In this document: piece by piece, positions 8,845 to 17,617 of the stretch
Layout of the letters: each line of letters starts with the position of its first letter
Numbering within the stretch: the first letter of the stretch is position 1
Source of the DNA: Ruminiclostridium sp.
GTDB lineage: Bacteria; Bacillota; Clostridia; Oscillospirales; Ruminococcaceae
Assembly: GCA_017395555.1 (NCBI GenBank)
Contig: JAFPUE010000111.1
Coordinates: 1 to 64,000, forward strand
Length of the DNA: 64,000 bases
Direction: 5' to 3'
Made by a program: the position numbers and the translations under genes
The notes under the pieces: generated by a model
Told to the model about the DNA's origin: nothing
Seen by the model: only the letters and a program-made list of their open reading frames with translations
Databases searched by the model: none

Positions 8845-10305
8845 TTACTTTTCTGCGCCGCTCTCGATCTTGGCAATTACCTTCTTCTCGTTATAGCGGA
8901 AGAATACGAATCCGCCGAGCAGACAAAGCACCGTCGCGATTATAGCGGTGATACGGTATCCGAGACCGTAGCCGGGGTCTGCCTTATCGGTTATATCGGC
9001 GTTTATAAGCGCCACACTCGTGAATATCAGCATAGCGAGAGACTGACCGAGCTTGAACGCGAAGGTTCTTGCCGCGTAGAACATACCCTGTCTGCTCTCA
9101 CCGGTGTCGATCTTGTCGGCTTCGGAAATGTCGGCTACAACAGCCTGCGGCAGTATTCCGAGTATCGCCATGGGTATCGACGCGAGCACTGCTACAATTA
9201 TTCCGTAGGCAACTCCCGGTATCGGCAGAATGCCCGCGAACGCAGTAACAAGGAACGTCACCGCGAAGAACATGAACGCGAACGAGATCAGCTTCTTTTT
9301 GCCGAGCTTCTTTGCGAGAATATTGACCGGCGCATAGCACACGAGCGACATTACCGTCATTATTGCAAACAGCGGGAACGTCCATGTCGAGTCAAGACCC
9401 ATAAGTACGGTGATGTAGAACGAAAGACCGGTCTGGAAAAGCGTAAGGCCTACCCAGTAAAGTATATCGGAAGCCACAAAAAGGCGGAAATCCTTGTTCT
9501 TGAATGTTGCCGCCAGCGACTTGAACGCGGGTGTCTCGGTGGGTGTCGTGTCGGCGTACTCATTCTCGTTTATTGCAAACGCCGGTACAAACATACAGAT
9601 TATCGCTATTCCGGCAAGTATTGCGATAGTGATGCGGTATGCCTCGGGGTAGTTCGTGTAGATCGCCGTTCCGGACTCTATGACTTCCTCAACGGTCATT
9701 CCCGTTTTCTCCGCTACCTGCTCATTGCTGAGCGCGTTCAGGAAGAAGCCCGCGATATTCGGAACGAGGTAGGCGAATGCCGTACCCACGAAATATGTTA
9801 CGGATATGAAGGTGGACAGGTTTATGCGCGCGTTCTGTGTACGTCCGAGCTCGGGAATGAGCGCGTTGTACGGTGTGCAGTACGATGTCATGCAGAGATA
9901 GAACAGCATAGCGCAGATAAACAGTGCCACAACGTTTATCGGGCTCTCGGAAGCTACCGGGGAAATGAACATCAGCACGGTAACAACTCCGAACGGGAGC
10001 GCGGCTATACGCATAAAGGGTATGCGCCTGCCGAGCTTGTGTTTAAGTCTGTCGGACTTGCCTGCTATGAGCGGGTCCGTAACGGCATCGAAAATACGGC
10101 CGAACGCGGTGATAAGACCTATCGCGGTAAGACCTATGAATGTAGCCTGCGGGAGAAATACGGTCTGACCCTTTGCTATCTCCTCCGCGCTCGGCTGGAA
10201 GAAGAACACCAGCCAGTTTGAAACAATGCCGGACAGGATAGACCAGCCGAGCTGACCTATCGCGAATATCCACAGCACCTTATTTGTTGCGATCTTTTTT
10301 TCCAT
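8845..10305 (-). CDS. GPH-type sugar:cation symporter (MFS)
   Basis: 486 residues with about twelve membrane segments, of the glycoside-pentoside-hexuronide family (MelB-like). The DPLIAGKSDRLKHKLGRR segment is the typical loop after helix 2, and MTSYCTPYNALIPEL a typical helix-4/5 motif. It likely imports an alpha-galactoside with Na+ or H+. I prefer the ATG at 10305, since GGGG lies eight bases upstream; the ATG at 10311 sits too close to it. It lies between the TetR gene (65-base gap) and the alpha-galactosidase gene (43-base gap), consistent with one operon. Confidence 0.88.
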   Translation of the reverse strand: MEKKIATNKVLWIFAIGQLGWSILSGIVSNWLVFFFQPSAEEIAKGQTVFLPQATFIGLTAIGLITAFGRIFDAVTDPLIAGKSDRLKHKLGRRIPFMRIAALPFGVVTVLMFISPVASESPINVVALFICAMLFYLCMTSYCTPYNALIPELGRTQNARINLSTFISVTYFVGTAFAYLVPNIAGFFLNALSNEQVAEKTGMTVEEVIESGTAIYTNYPEAYRITIAILAGIAIICMFVPAFAINENEYADTTPTETPAFKSLAATFKNKDFRLFVASDILYWVGLTLFQTGLSFYITVLMGLDSTWTFPLFAIMTVMSLVCYAPVNILAKKLGKKKLISFAFMFFAVTFLVTAFAGILPIPGVAYGIIVAVLASIPMAILGILPQAVVADISEADKIDTGESRQGMFYAARTFAFKLGQSLAMLIFTSVALINADITDKADPGYGLGYRITAIIATVLCLLGGFVFFRYNEKKVIAKIESGAEK

Positions 10306-10370
10306 TGCCATGACCCCTTTCAGTACATTTATGCCTGTTGCGTTTAAAAAACCATGATTATCTCCGGCGG

Positions 10371-11027
10371 TCAAGCCTTCAGATAGCTCACCGCGCAGTC
10401 AATGAGCATTTCAAGCTCCTTCTGCGCATCGGAGAAATCGTCCGACGGCAGTATCTCGCCGTCTATGAACTTCTTGCTCATTTCCGTAAGCGCGTGCGCG
10501 AATGTAAGATAGAATATCCGGAAATCCGGGATCTTTCTTACCGTGCCGTCGCTGACACCTTTATTATATGCGCGCTCGATTATCGGGTAAAAATTTATGA
10601 CCGATTTTTCGTACTTCTCAAGCTGTTCGCGCGGCACATTCTCGTGTATCACGAACCTGTCGAACTCGCCGAGCAGCCTCATGAAATCCTTATGTGCCGA
10701 GAATAGCACGATAAACATTTTAAGCAGATCGTGCAGCTGCTTGATACCGGGCTGCGATGTGAAGGTCTCGGAATCGAATACCCCGCTGAAAAGATTTTTC
10801 AGATCATCCCACAGAAAGGTCATCGCATCTATCGCAATACCTATCTTTGTTCCGAAGTATCTGTACAGCGTTGCGACGCCTATGCCGCTCACATCGGCGA
10901 TGTCGGTCATTTTCACATTTTCTATGCCGTTTGCGAGAAAAAGCCCCGCACAAGCAGATACAGCCCGTTCGATTCGCCTGTCTTTAAGTTTTTTTGGCGA
11001 AAGATCGGAAGATTTTTCATTTACCAC
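10371..11027 (-). CDS. TetR-family transcriptional regulator
   Basis: 218 residues. The N-terminal helix-turn-helix (GIENVKMTDIADVSGIGVATLYRYF) is the standard TetR DNA-binding domain; the remainder is the helical ligand-binding and dimerisation part. The start is a GTG eight bases after AGGAGG. It heads the operon with the sugar symporter and alpha-galactosidase. Its own promoter region contains a perfect 48-bp palindrome, a natural candidate for its operator. A TetR rather than a LacI or AraC regulator in front of a galactoside operon is unusual. The inducer is unknown, and the divergent glycosyltransferase gene may be the real target. Confidence 0.88.
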   Translation of the reverse strand: MVNEKSSDLSPKKLKDRRIERAVSACAGLFLANGIENVKMTDIADVSGIGVATLYRYFGTKIGIAIDAMTFLWDDLKNLFSGVFDSETFTSQPGIKQLHDLLKMFIVLFSAHKDFMRLLGEFDRFVIHENVPREQLEKYEKSVINFYPIIERAYNKGVSDGTVRKIPDFRIFYLTFAHALTEMSKKFIDGEILPSDDFSDAQKELEMLIDCAVSYLKA

Positions 11028-11104
11028 TTGACAAACCTCCTAAAATGTGATAGACTTACTATCAGCTGATAGTAAGTCTATCACATTTTCTCAATTTTGT
11101 CAAT
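11028..11104. promoter_or_regulatory. 48-bp palindromic operator with two facing promoters
   Basis: Bases 11042-11089 are a perfect inverted repeat centred between 11065 and 11066 (each arm carries ATGTGATAGACTTACTATCAG). On the plus strand TTGACA (11028-11033) and TAGACT (11051-11056) are 17 bases apart. On the minus strand TTGACA (11099-11104) and TAGACT (11075-11080) are 18 apart. Both -10 boxes lie in the palindrome arms. The promoters point toward each other, so each transcript would cross the other promoter. Binding of the adjacent TetR here is inferred. Confidence 0.8.
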
Positions 11105-11141
11105 AGGTTTTGAAAAAATATATTTACAGGAGGACATTACT

Positions 11142-12614
11142 ATGGACAGAGCAAAGGTCATCTTCGGGAACGAAATGTCGGACAAGGCGTACAGAAAGGC
11201 TGTCGCGGCAAAGAACAGATTTATCCGCAAGTACGGCGACGACTCGGCAAAAAGCTATCACCTCACGGCGGTGCCTGCTCCGGCTATCGGGGACATTCTC
11301 GGCACAGAACAGCTTCTCATCTCAGACCATAAGGACGTGGAATTCAGCAGCAAGAGCGTTATAATCGGAAATATCAGAATGGGCTTCGGTCACTACCGCA
11401 TATCAATGGCGATCGCTTCGGCGGCGAAGGCTATGGGTTACGAGCCGTACTGGTTCGATCTGCACTCGTTCAGAAGCGCCACCTGCGGCAAGATAATAGC
11501 GGAGCAGAACGAGCTCTACTCGCTCGGTTCACGTCTTTCGCAGTCGATACCGCTGTTCAACAAGCTCGTATGGGAGCCGATAAACAGCGAGGGCTTCCGC
11601 AAGCTGACCTACAACTGCTCGGATCAGAAGGTGTCGGAGCTCATGGCACCGGTGCTTCACGATCTGCCGAAGGATATACCTTATATAGCAACACACGTCT
11701 GGCCGGCACAGGCTGCGGTACACGCGGGACTTACGAGCGTGGTGAACGCGATACCGGACAACTGGCCTATGGCGCTTCATCTTGCGGAAGGCTCGATACA
11801 CACCGTACAGACCCCGTCGGCGTATCTCGGCTACCGTGCGCTGCGCGGAATGGACAAGAAGCGCCAGCTGAAGCCCATGCCAAAGACTTCTATCGCGTAC
11901 ACCGGGCATTATGTCGATCACGAGCTTGTGAGCAACATCGAAGCGGACTGCGCGAGACGCAAGGAGCGTTCTCACGGCGGCACAAAGCGCTGGCTCATGT
12001 CGGTAGGCGGTGCCGGAGCGCAGAAGGAGATTTTTATTTCGATAATCAGGAAGCTGCTCCCCGATATAGCCAATGGCAGCGCGGCGTTATTTATAAATGT
12101 AGGAGACCACAGGAACGTATGGGAATCGCTGATAAGCGAGATCCCGCAGATGCGCGCATATCTCACGGAGCACTTCGACGACTTCGCGGAGACGAAAGCA
12201 TTCGCGGAAGCCGCGCTTGACGGCGAGGTCACCGGCATACACGCGTTCTGCCATGCCGATATCTTTGCTGCGGTTTACTCGACGAACCTGCTCATGCGCT
12301 GCTCAGACGTGCTTATCACAAAGCCGAGCGAGCTGTCGTTCTATCCGATACCGAAGCTGATGATAAAGCGTGTCGGCGGTCACGAGGCGTGGGGAGCTAT
12401 CCGCGCTGCGGAGCTCGGCGACGGCACCTACGAAGTCACCACTCCCGCCGAGACCTGCGCGATGATCGATCTCATGCAGAACCACGGCGATATCATAGAC
12501 ATGATGTGCGACAATATCCTTATTGCCCACAAAGCCGGTATCTATAAGGGCGCATACCGCGTAGTCAAGCTCGCCACGCACAGAATCCGTAAAGAGAAGA
12601 AAAGAGGAGCTTGA
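11142..12614 (+). CDS. GT-B-fold glycosyltransferase-like protein (MGDG synthase/MurG type)
   Basis: 490 residues. The N-terminus carries a glycine/histidine motif (IGNIRMGFGHYRISMAIAS) like that of diacylglycerol glucosyltransferases and MGDG synthases. The C-terminal half has a nucleotide-sugar-type glycine loop (MSVGGAGAQKEIF) and a late block, DVLITKPSELSFYPIPKL, resembling the MurG/GT28 donor site. It may glycosylate a membrane lipid at the cytoplasmic face, but no substrate can be read from the sequence. The ATG at 11142 follows AGGAGG by eight bases. It diverges from the TetR gene and shares its control region. Confidence 0.7.
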   Translation: MDRAKVIFGNEMSDKAYRKAVAAKNRFIRKYGDDSAKSYHLTAVPAPAIGDILGTEQLLISDHKDVEFSSKSVIIGNIRMGFGHYRISMAIASAAKAMGYEPYWFDLHSFRSATCGKIIAEQNELYSLGSRLSQSIPLFNKLVWEPINSEGFRKLTYNCSDQKVSELMAPVLHDLPKDIPYIATHVWPAQAAVHAGLTSVVNAIPDNWPMALHLAEGSIHTVQTPSAYLGYRALRGMDKKRQLKPMPKTSIAYTGHYVDHELVSNIEADCARRKERSHGGTKRWLMSVGGAGAQKEIFISIIRKLLPDIANGSAALFINVGDHRNVWESLISEIPQMRAYLTEHFDDFAETKAFAEAALDGEVTGIHAFCHADIFAAVYSTNLLMRCSDVLITKPSELSFYPIPKLMIKRVGGHEAWGAIRAAELGDGTYEVTTPAETCAMIDLMQNHGDIIDMMCDNILIAHKAGIYKGAYRVVKLATHRIRKEKKRGA

Positions 12615-12775
12615 GAGAGACTTTTGAGACGGCGCCGGGTCTGTCGGTCAGCCCCCTAATGAGGTTGGCAAATACTCCGTTGCTAAAATAGCAGAGAATG
12701 GCTAACCGGGGTGCTGCACCCGTCATTAAAAGAATGTAACTTCGGATTCGGAGCGGAGCATCCGCCGCTTTGTGA
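12612..12775 (+). repeat. Stop-proximal TTGAGA motif and dispersed repeat R4
   Basis: Directly at the stop codon comes TTGAGAGAGACTTTTGAGA, the stop-proximal motif seen at five gene ends. From 12663 on, GGTTGGCAAATACTCCGTT, then GGTGCTGCACCCG and AAAGAATGTAACTTCGGAT follow in the same order as at 25899-26040. Related pieces occur at about 20611-20690 and, inverted, 39348-39405. Non-coding. Confidence 0.65.
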
Positions 12776-12797
12776 AAGGTACATTTCTGAATTACAA

Positions 12798-12830
12798 AAA
12801 CCGCTGAATGTAGTTGTCATTCAGCGGTTT
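12798..12830 (+). terminator. Candidate terminator hairpin
   Basis: Thirteen-base perfect stem (AAACCGCTGAATG with CATTCAGCGGTTT) and a seven-base loop. The following tract (ATTGATTTGC) is only weakly T-rich, so termination strength is uncertain. Confidence 0.6.
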
Positions 12831-12916
12831 ATTGATTTGCTGAAAGCACAATACAGTCAATATGCACAAATAATCACTGAAATTTGTAATATTTCAATGA
12901 AATCAGTCAAAAATAC

Positions 12917-12945
12917 TTGATTATTTGTTACAATTAAGTTATAAT
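12917..12945 (+). promoter_or_regulatory. Sigma-70 promoter
   Basis: TTGATT and TATAAT with a 17-base spacer, about 58 bases upstream of the GTG start at 13003. Confidence 0.72.
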
Positions 12946-13002
12946 GAAAATGATACATTCTCATTACGGGATAATTATGCCCGAAGAAAGGAGCAAGGTA
13001 CT

Positions 13003-13578
13003 GTGGGAAGTGCCGAAAACAACAGCAAAACGGTCAATTACGCAGTCAACGCGTTCCGCCATTTCAACACAATAACACAGCATAAAATGATCGTTATGCA
13101 CTATTGCTTCAAGGCTGGTCTGTATAAACAGGGTCTGCTGCACGATCTGTCCAAATATTCGCCTGCCGAGTTCTTCGTCGGCGTAAAATACTACGACGGC
13201 ACACGAAGTCCCAATACCGTCGAGCGCGAGCTGAAAGGATACAGCGGCGCGTGGCTCCACCACAAGGGCAGGAATCGTCACCACTTTGAATACTGGATAG
13301 ACAACAAACCGGACGGTGACAGAATGATGGCCGGCGTTAATATGCCGGTAAAGTATATCGTAGAGATGTTCTGTGATCGTGTTGCTGCGTGCAGGGTCTA
13401 TCTCGGCGATAAATACACCGACGCTTCGCCGTATGAATACTACGAGCGTTCGCATAAGCATTATATGATACACCCGGAGACCGATAAGCTGCTGAAACGC
13501 CTGCTTCTCATACTCCGCGACTACGGTGAGGATAAGGTCTTTGCGTATATCCGCGCCCGTGTCCTTAAAAACAATTGA
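13003..13578 (+). CDS. DUF5662-like protein with HD-type histidines
   Basis: 191 residues, cytoplasmic. Conserved-looking histidines occur in TITQHKMIVMHYC, LLHDLSKYSP and AWLHHKGRNRHHFEYW. This pattern is like DUF5662 proteins and suggests an HD-type metal site, but no activity is known to me. I chose the GTG at 13003 because AAGGAG lies nine bases upstream. The frame is open to 12925, but that upstream part overlaps the promoter. It stands alone between its promoter and a dispersed repeat. Confidence 0.72.
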   Translation: MGSAENNSKTVNYAVNAFRHFNTITQHKMIVMHYCFKAGLYKQGLLHDLSKYSPAEFFVGVKYYDGTRSPNTVERELKGYSGAWLHHKGRNRHHFEYWIDNKPDGDRMMAGVNMPVKYIVEMFCDRVAACRVYLGDKYTDASPYEYYERSHKHYMIHPETDKLLKRLLLILRDYGEDKVFAYIRARVLKNN

Positions 13579-13609
13579 GCGGGACCGTATAAGGGCAGAA
13601 AAGCTCTGA

Positions 13610-13672
13610 GTTTCGTCACGATTCAGATACGCGCGCTTTGCGCGCTCCACAATTATTCATTATTTATTATTT
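13610..13672 (+). repeat. Dispersed repeat R3
   Basis: TTCGTCACGATTCAGATACGCGC, a short GCGCGC palindrome, CTCCACAATTATTCATT and an AT-rich tail ending exactly at the next start codon. It matches 33486-33567 most closely. Confidence 0.75.
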
Positions 13673-14125
13673 ATGGAGTTCGTTCTGGGGATTGTAATAA
13701 TAGTAATACTGCTGCTGATACTCGGGTTCGGCATAGATGTGATAATATTCGGATTTATCGTACTGATAACGCTCGCGACTGCGTCTTCGGCTCTGTTTTT
13801 CGTATATTTTACAGTCCGGCTTCTGATCTCCAAAAAAACGCAGGGTACATTCACCCGTGTCGCAAAGCAGGAAAAATGGAAGTATGAATCGGCGTTTTAC
13901 GACATCGGAGACGAGGAGCTCCCGAACGTCTTCCCCGCCGAATTTGTCATGAGAGACAAGATATACCACACGGACAGAACGGTGAAGCTGCGGCTGGACA
14001 GGCGCGGGAAATTTGTGTATGACCGCAACGCCCGTATGACGATACTATTCGGGCTGCCGCTCTGCTCGGCGCTGTGCGGGCTGTGTATGATGTTTTTTCC
14101 GTATGTTGTGCCGGTTATCGGTTAA
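13673..14125 (+). CDS. Small membrane protein, unknown
   Basis: 150 residues. Two long hydrophobic stretches (about 3-27, and 28-53 through FVYFTVRLL) are followed by a charged region of about 75 residues and a final helix (LFGLPLCSALCGLCMMFFPYVV). No family recognised. The ATG lies immediately after the AT tail of repeat R3 and has no visible Shine-Dalgarno sequence, so the start or even expression is uncertain. It ends 31 bases before the ComM gene and may be co-transcribed with it. Confidence 0.55.
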   Translation: MEFVLGIVIIVILLLILGFGIDVIIFGFIVLITLATASSALFFVYFTVRLLISKKTQGTFTRVAKQEKWKYESAFYDIGDEELPNVFPAEFVMRDKIYHTDRTVKLRLDRRGKFVYDRNARMTILFGLPLCSALCGLCMMFFPYVVPVIG

Positions 14126-14156
14126 TGAACGGCTTCTTGGAGGAATACAGTAATAA

Positions 14157-15683
14157 ATGTTTGCAAAAATATCGAGCATCGGACTGTTCGGGCTGAACAC
14201 CTTCTCCGTGACTGCGGAGATAAGCGCTTCACAGGGAGTCCCCAACATCGACATTGTGGGGCTCGCGGATCAGTCGGTGCAGGAGAGCCGCATGAGGATA
14301 AAAGCGGCTATGGACAACAGCGGGCTTAAGCTCGGAAATATGAAATGTGTTATAAACCTGTCGCCCGCGGGAATGAAAAAGACCGGCTCCGGGTACGATC
14401 TCGCTATACTTACGGCGGTGCTCACCGCAGCGGGATATGTGCCGAAGGAGCTCGACGGGAAGGCGTTTATCGGCGAGGTATCGCTCGGCGGTGAGATATG
14501 CCCGATAAACGGAGTTCTCGCAATGGCTGTCGAAGCGGCGGAGAACGGTATATCCGAGATATATCTGCCGTATGACAACGCGGCGGAGGCTTCCGTCGTG
14601 AAGAATATCCGCATCTACGGAGTTCATACCGTCGCGGAGCTTGTCGCACACCTGAACGGCAGGGCGCTTATTCGCCCCGCGGATCCCTACGAGATAACCG
14701 AGGAAAGCTACCGCACGGTGCTCGACTTTGCCGACGTAAAGGGTCAGGAAGCCGTGAAAAGCGCTATCGAGGTAGCCGCGGCAGGATTTCACAATATGCT
14801 GATGATCGGGCCGCCCGGAACCGGAAAAAGCATGATAGCCAAGCGGATTCCGACTGTTCTGCCGCGAATGACGTTCGAGGAGAGCATCGAGACGACGAAA
14901 ATACATTCTATTGCGGGAATACTCTCGCCCACGTCGCCGCTTATAACGCGGAGACCGTTCCGCGATGTGAGCCACACGGCATCGTCCGTCGGACTTATCG
15001 GCGGCGGCAGCGTCCCGAAGCCCGGCGAGATATCGCTTGCTCATAACGGCGTGCTGTTTCTGGACGAGTTCCCGGAGTTTGACCGCCGGGTGCTCGAAAC
15101 GCTGCGGCAGCCGCTCGAAAATCGCGAGATATCCATAGCGCGTGCCGCGGGAACGGTAACGTACCCGTGCAACATAATGCTGGTTGCGGCAATGAACCCG
15201 TGTCCCTGCGGTAACTATGGCTCGCCGGTCAAGAAATGCACCTGCACACAGCAGCAGGTTGCGCGGTATCTCGGCAAGATAAGCCAACCGATACTCGACA
15301 GGATAGACATACAGACCGAGGTGTCCTCGGTCAGATATGAGGATCTTGCGGGAAACGTCAGATCGGAGTGCTCGGCGGCAATGGCGGAGCGCATAGCCAA
15401 GGCGCGGGAGATACAGAGCCGCCGCTTCAAAGGCACGGCGATAACGTCGAACTCCTGCATAACACCGGATATGCTGCACGAGGTCTGCGTACTTGACGAG
15501 AAGGCGGGAGACTACCTGAAACTCGCGTTTGAAAAGACGGGATTGTCCGCGAGAGCTTACGACAGAGTGCTAAAGGTTGCAAGAACGTGCGCCGATCTCG
15601 ACGGCACGGAGCTTATCGGCAAGCCGCATATTGCGCGCGCCGTAAGCTACCGGAGCCTTGACAGAAAATACTGGGGGAATTAA
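14157..15683 (+). CDS. comM: YifB/ComM-family Mg-chelatase-like AAA ATPase
   Basis: 508 residues. The N-terminal Lon-like domain (MFAKISSIGLFGLNTFSV, then DIVGLADQSVQESRMRI) is followed by a Mg-chelatase AAA domain with Walker A GPPGTGKS at about residue 218, Walker B LFLDEFPEF, and the cysteine-rich MNPCPCGNYG block. In Haemophilus and Vibrio, ComM is a hexameric helicase that extends branch migration during natural transformation; many non-competent bacteria also carry it. The ATG at 14157 matches the family N-terminus, with GGAGG about 13 bases upstream. A short MITE-like repeat begins right at its stop codon. Confidence 0.92.
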   Translation: MFAKISSIGLFGLNTFSVTAEISASQGVPNIDIVGLADQSVQESRMRIKAAMDNSGLKLGNMKCVINLSPAGMKKTGSGYDLAILTAVLTAAGYVPKELDGKAFIGEVSLGGEICPINGVLAMAVEAAENGISEIYLPYDNAAEASVVKNIRIYGVHTVAELVAHLNGRALIRPADPYEITEESYRTVLDFADVKGQEAVKSAIEVAAAGFHNMLMIGPPGTGKSMIAKRIPTVLPRMTFEESIETTKIHSIAGILSPTSPLITRRPFRDVSHTASSVGLIGGGSVPKPGEISLAHNGVLFLDEFPEFDRRVLETLRQPLENREISIARAAGTVTYPCNIMLVAAMNPCPCGNYGSPVKKCTCTQQQVARYLGKISQPILDRIDIQTEVSSVRYEDLAGNVRSECSAAMAERIAKAREIQSRRFKGTAITSNSCITPDMLHEVCVLDEKAGDYLKLAFEKTGLSARAYDRVLKVARTCADLDGTELIGKPHIARAVSYRSLDRKYWGN

Positions 15684-15745
15684 GGCAATACCGCACAAAG
15701 ACCGTCTAAAGACTTCGCACGCAATCTTTATGCGGTATAGCCTAA
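15681..15745. mobile_element. MITE-like short inverted-repeat element, copy A
   Basis: About 65 bases bounded by TAAGGCAATACCGCACAAAG and the near-complement of it, CTTTATGCGGTATAGCCTAA. The same ends bound a longer element at 48512-48736. No coding content. The left end overlaps the stop codon of the ComM gene. Confidence 0.7.
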
Positions 15746-15778
15746 ACGGACCGTTTCATGACGATACGGAGGAATAAT

Positions 15779-16981
15779 ATGGAAAAGCTGAAGATAAATA
15801 TGCTCGGCGAATTTTCGATGTCATACGGAAATAATGTTATAACAGAGCAGAGCAAGCGCTCGAAAAAGATGTGGACTTTGCTGGAATACATGATCGCCAA
15901 CCACAACCGCGAGATATCGCAGAACGAGCTCATAACTCTGCTATGGGGCGACAAGGAGAGTGAGAACCCTGTCGGTGCGCTCAAGACCTCGCTCCACAGG
16001 CTCCGCGCGTGCCTTGATACGCTCGGTCTGCCCGAGGGTGTGGAGATAATCGTGAACTCCATGGGTACATACTCCCTCAACAGCCGCATTGCCTGCGATA
16101 TAGACTTCGACGAGTTCGACGCGCTTTACAAGAAAAGTATGCTCGCGCAGTCCGAAAAGGAAAAGACGACGCTGTATCTCGCGGCGGTAGAGCTGTACAA
16201 AGGGGATTTCCTCAACCGTTCGCGCTCGGACGGCTGGGTAACGCCGATAAACAATTACTACCACTCGCTCTATCTGCGCATAGTGCATGAAACGATCGAC
16301 ATACTCTATAAGCACAAATATTACACCGAGCTTATCAATGTCTGCCGCAAGGCGTTCACGATAGAAAAGCTCGATGACCGCATACACCTTTACTATGTGA
16401 AGGGGCTGCTTGATATCGGGGAGACCTCGGCAGCGAAGCAGCACTACACCTATGTAATGGATCTGTTCTATAACAAGAACGGCATAAACCCGTCGCCTGA
16501 ATTTGTGGAGCTGTATGAAAAGACCGTGAAGGACGATCACACCTACAATGCGGATTTCGGCGTTCTTAAAGGACAGCTCGACAGCATAGATGACGGTATA
16601 GGAGCGTATTACTGCGAGTTCGCTTTCTTCAAGCACATCTATCAGCTTGAGATACGCGACGCGGTACGAAGCGGCAGACCCACTAATCTCTGTCTGCTGA
16701 CCGCGGTATCGAAGTCGCAGGAGGATCTTGAAATAAAACAGCTCAACCGTATAATGACGCGGCTTTCCGACTGCATAAGCGGCTCTCTGCGTTCACGCGA
16801 CGTTTATTCGCGTTACAGCGCGTCGCAGTTCGTAATGCTGTTGACGAACACGACAAAGGAGCAGGCGGAAATGGTGCTCGATCGTATCCTGAAACGCTTC
16901 AAGCGCGACAACCCGAAGCTCGGCTGCACGCTGCTGTACAAGTTTGACCGTGCCGGCAAGCCGAGACAGCAGGAGGGCTAA
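15779..16981 (+). CDS. SARP-type regulator with degenerate GGDEF-like C-terminus
   Basis: 400 residues. An N-terminal OmpR-like winged helix (MLGEFSMSYGNNVITEQSKR, then QNELITLLWGDKESENPVGA) is followed by a bacterial transcriptional activation domain of TPR-like helices at about 100-245. The last 120 residues (SRDVYSRYSASQFVMLL, then QAEMVLDRILKRF) follow the strand/helix pattern and spacing of a GGDEF domain. The signature is replaced by SASQF at about 347-351, so it cannot be a normal cyclase and is probably a sensor or dimer module. The ATG at 15779 follows GGAGG by six bases. Its stop overlaps the yigZ start (TAATG). Target genes are unknown. Confidence 0.78.
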   Translation: MEKLKINMLGEFSMSYGNNVITEQSKRSKKMWTLLEYMIANHNREISQNELITLLWGDKESENPVGALKTSLHRLRACLDTLGLPEGVEIIVNSMGTYSLNSRIACDIDFDEFDALYKKSMLAQSEKEKTTLYLAAVELYKGDFLNRSRSDGWVTPINNYYHSLYLRIVHETIDILYKHKYYTELINVCRKAFTIEKLDDRIHLYYVKGLLDIGETSAAKQHYTYVMDLFYNKNGINPSPEFVELYEKTVKDDHTYNADFGVLKGQLDSIDDGIGAYYCEFAFFKHIYQLEIRDAVRSGRPTNLCLLTAVSKSQEDLEIKQLNRIMTRLSDCISGSLRSRDVYSRYSASQFVMLLTNTTKEQAEMVLDRILKRFKRDNPKLGCTLLYKFDRAGKPRQQEG

Positions 16982-17601
16982 TGAATTATAAGACAATAGA
17001 GGGCAGCGCCGAGGATCGCTTTATCGAGAAGAAAAGCGAATTTATCGGCTATCTGCGCCACACCGCGACGGAACGCGAGGCGCTGGATTTCATTTCGGAG
17101 ATCCGTGCCATGCACCGCAAGGCAACGCACAACTGCTACGCCTATATTCTGCGGGAGAACAATCTCTCGCGTCACAGCGACGACGGCGAGCCGGGCGGAA
17201 CTGCGGGTGTGCCGATATACGAGGTGCTCCGCAAGGAGGGGCTTACCGATGTTACCTGTGTCGTGACGCGGTATTTCGGCGGAGTGCTGCTCGGTGCCGG
17301 CGGGCTTGTGCGGGCGTACACGAAGGCGGCGAAGATCGCCTGTGACGCGGCGAAGGTGCTGGATATGCGCACGGCGGCGCGAATCACGCTGAGGCTCGAC
17401 TACAACCTCTACGGCAGGATCGGCAAGACCCTCGGGAGCTACGATGTGCGAACGGAGAACGAGGATTTCGGTGCGGATGTTGCGATAACGCTCTGCATTC
17501 CCGCGGAGAACGAGCAGCCCTTCTCTAAGGAGCTGACCGATATCTGCGGCGGCAACATTTCTATCAAAAAGGAAGAAGAAATAGAATATAATTTTGGCTA
17601 A
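16981..17601 (+). CDS. yigZ: YigZ/IMPACT-family protein
   Basis: 206 residues. The N-terminal UPF0029 domain is clear (EKKSEFIGYL, NNLSRHSDDGEPGGTAGVP, VVTRYFGGVLLGAGGLVRAY), and a C-terminal DUF1949-type ferredoxin-like domain follows. YigZ relatives are cytoplasmic; the eukaryotic homologue IMPACT regulates GCN2, while the bacterial role is unclear. The start codon overlaps the stop of the SARP gene, with GGAGGG at a good distance. A strong terminator follows. Confidence 0.92.
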   Translation: MNYKTIEGSAEDRFIEKKSEFIGYLRHTATEREALDFISEIRAMHRKATHNCYAYILRENNLSRHSDDGEPGGTAGVPIYEVLRKEGLTDVTCVVTRYFGGVLLGAGGLVRAYTKAAKIACDAAKVLDMRTAARITLRLDYNLYGRIGKTLGSYDVRTENEDFGADVAITLCIPAENEQPFSKELTDICGGNISIKKEEEIEYNFG

Positions 17602-17617
17602 TATGACGAAAATTAAT

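Noticed and set aside
12711..12920. A 69-codon frame after the glycosyltransferase gene
   Set aside because: It spans repeat R4 and a terminator hairpin, with no ribosome site.
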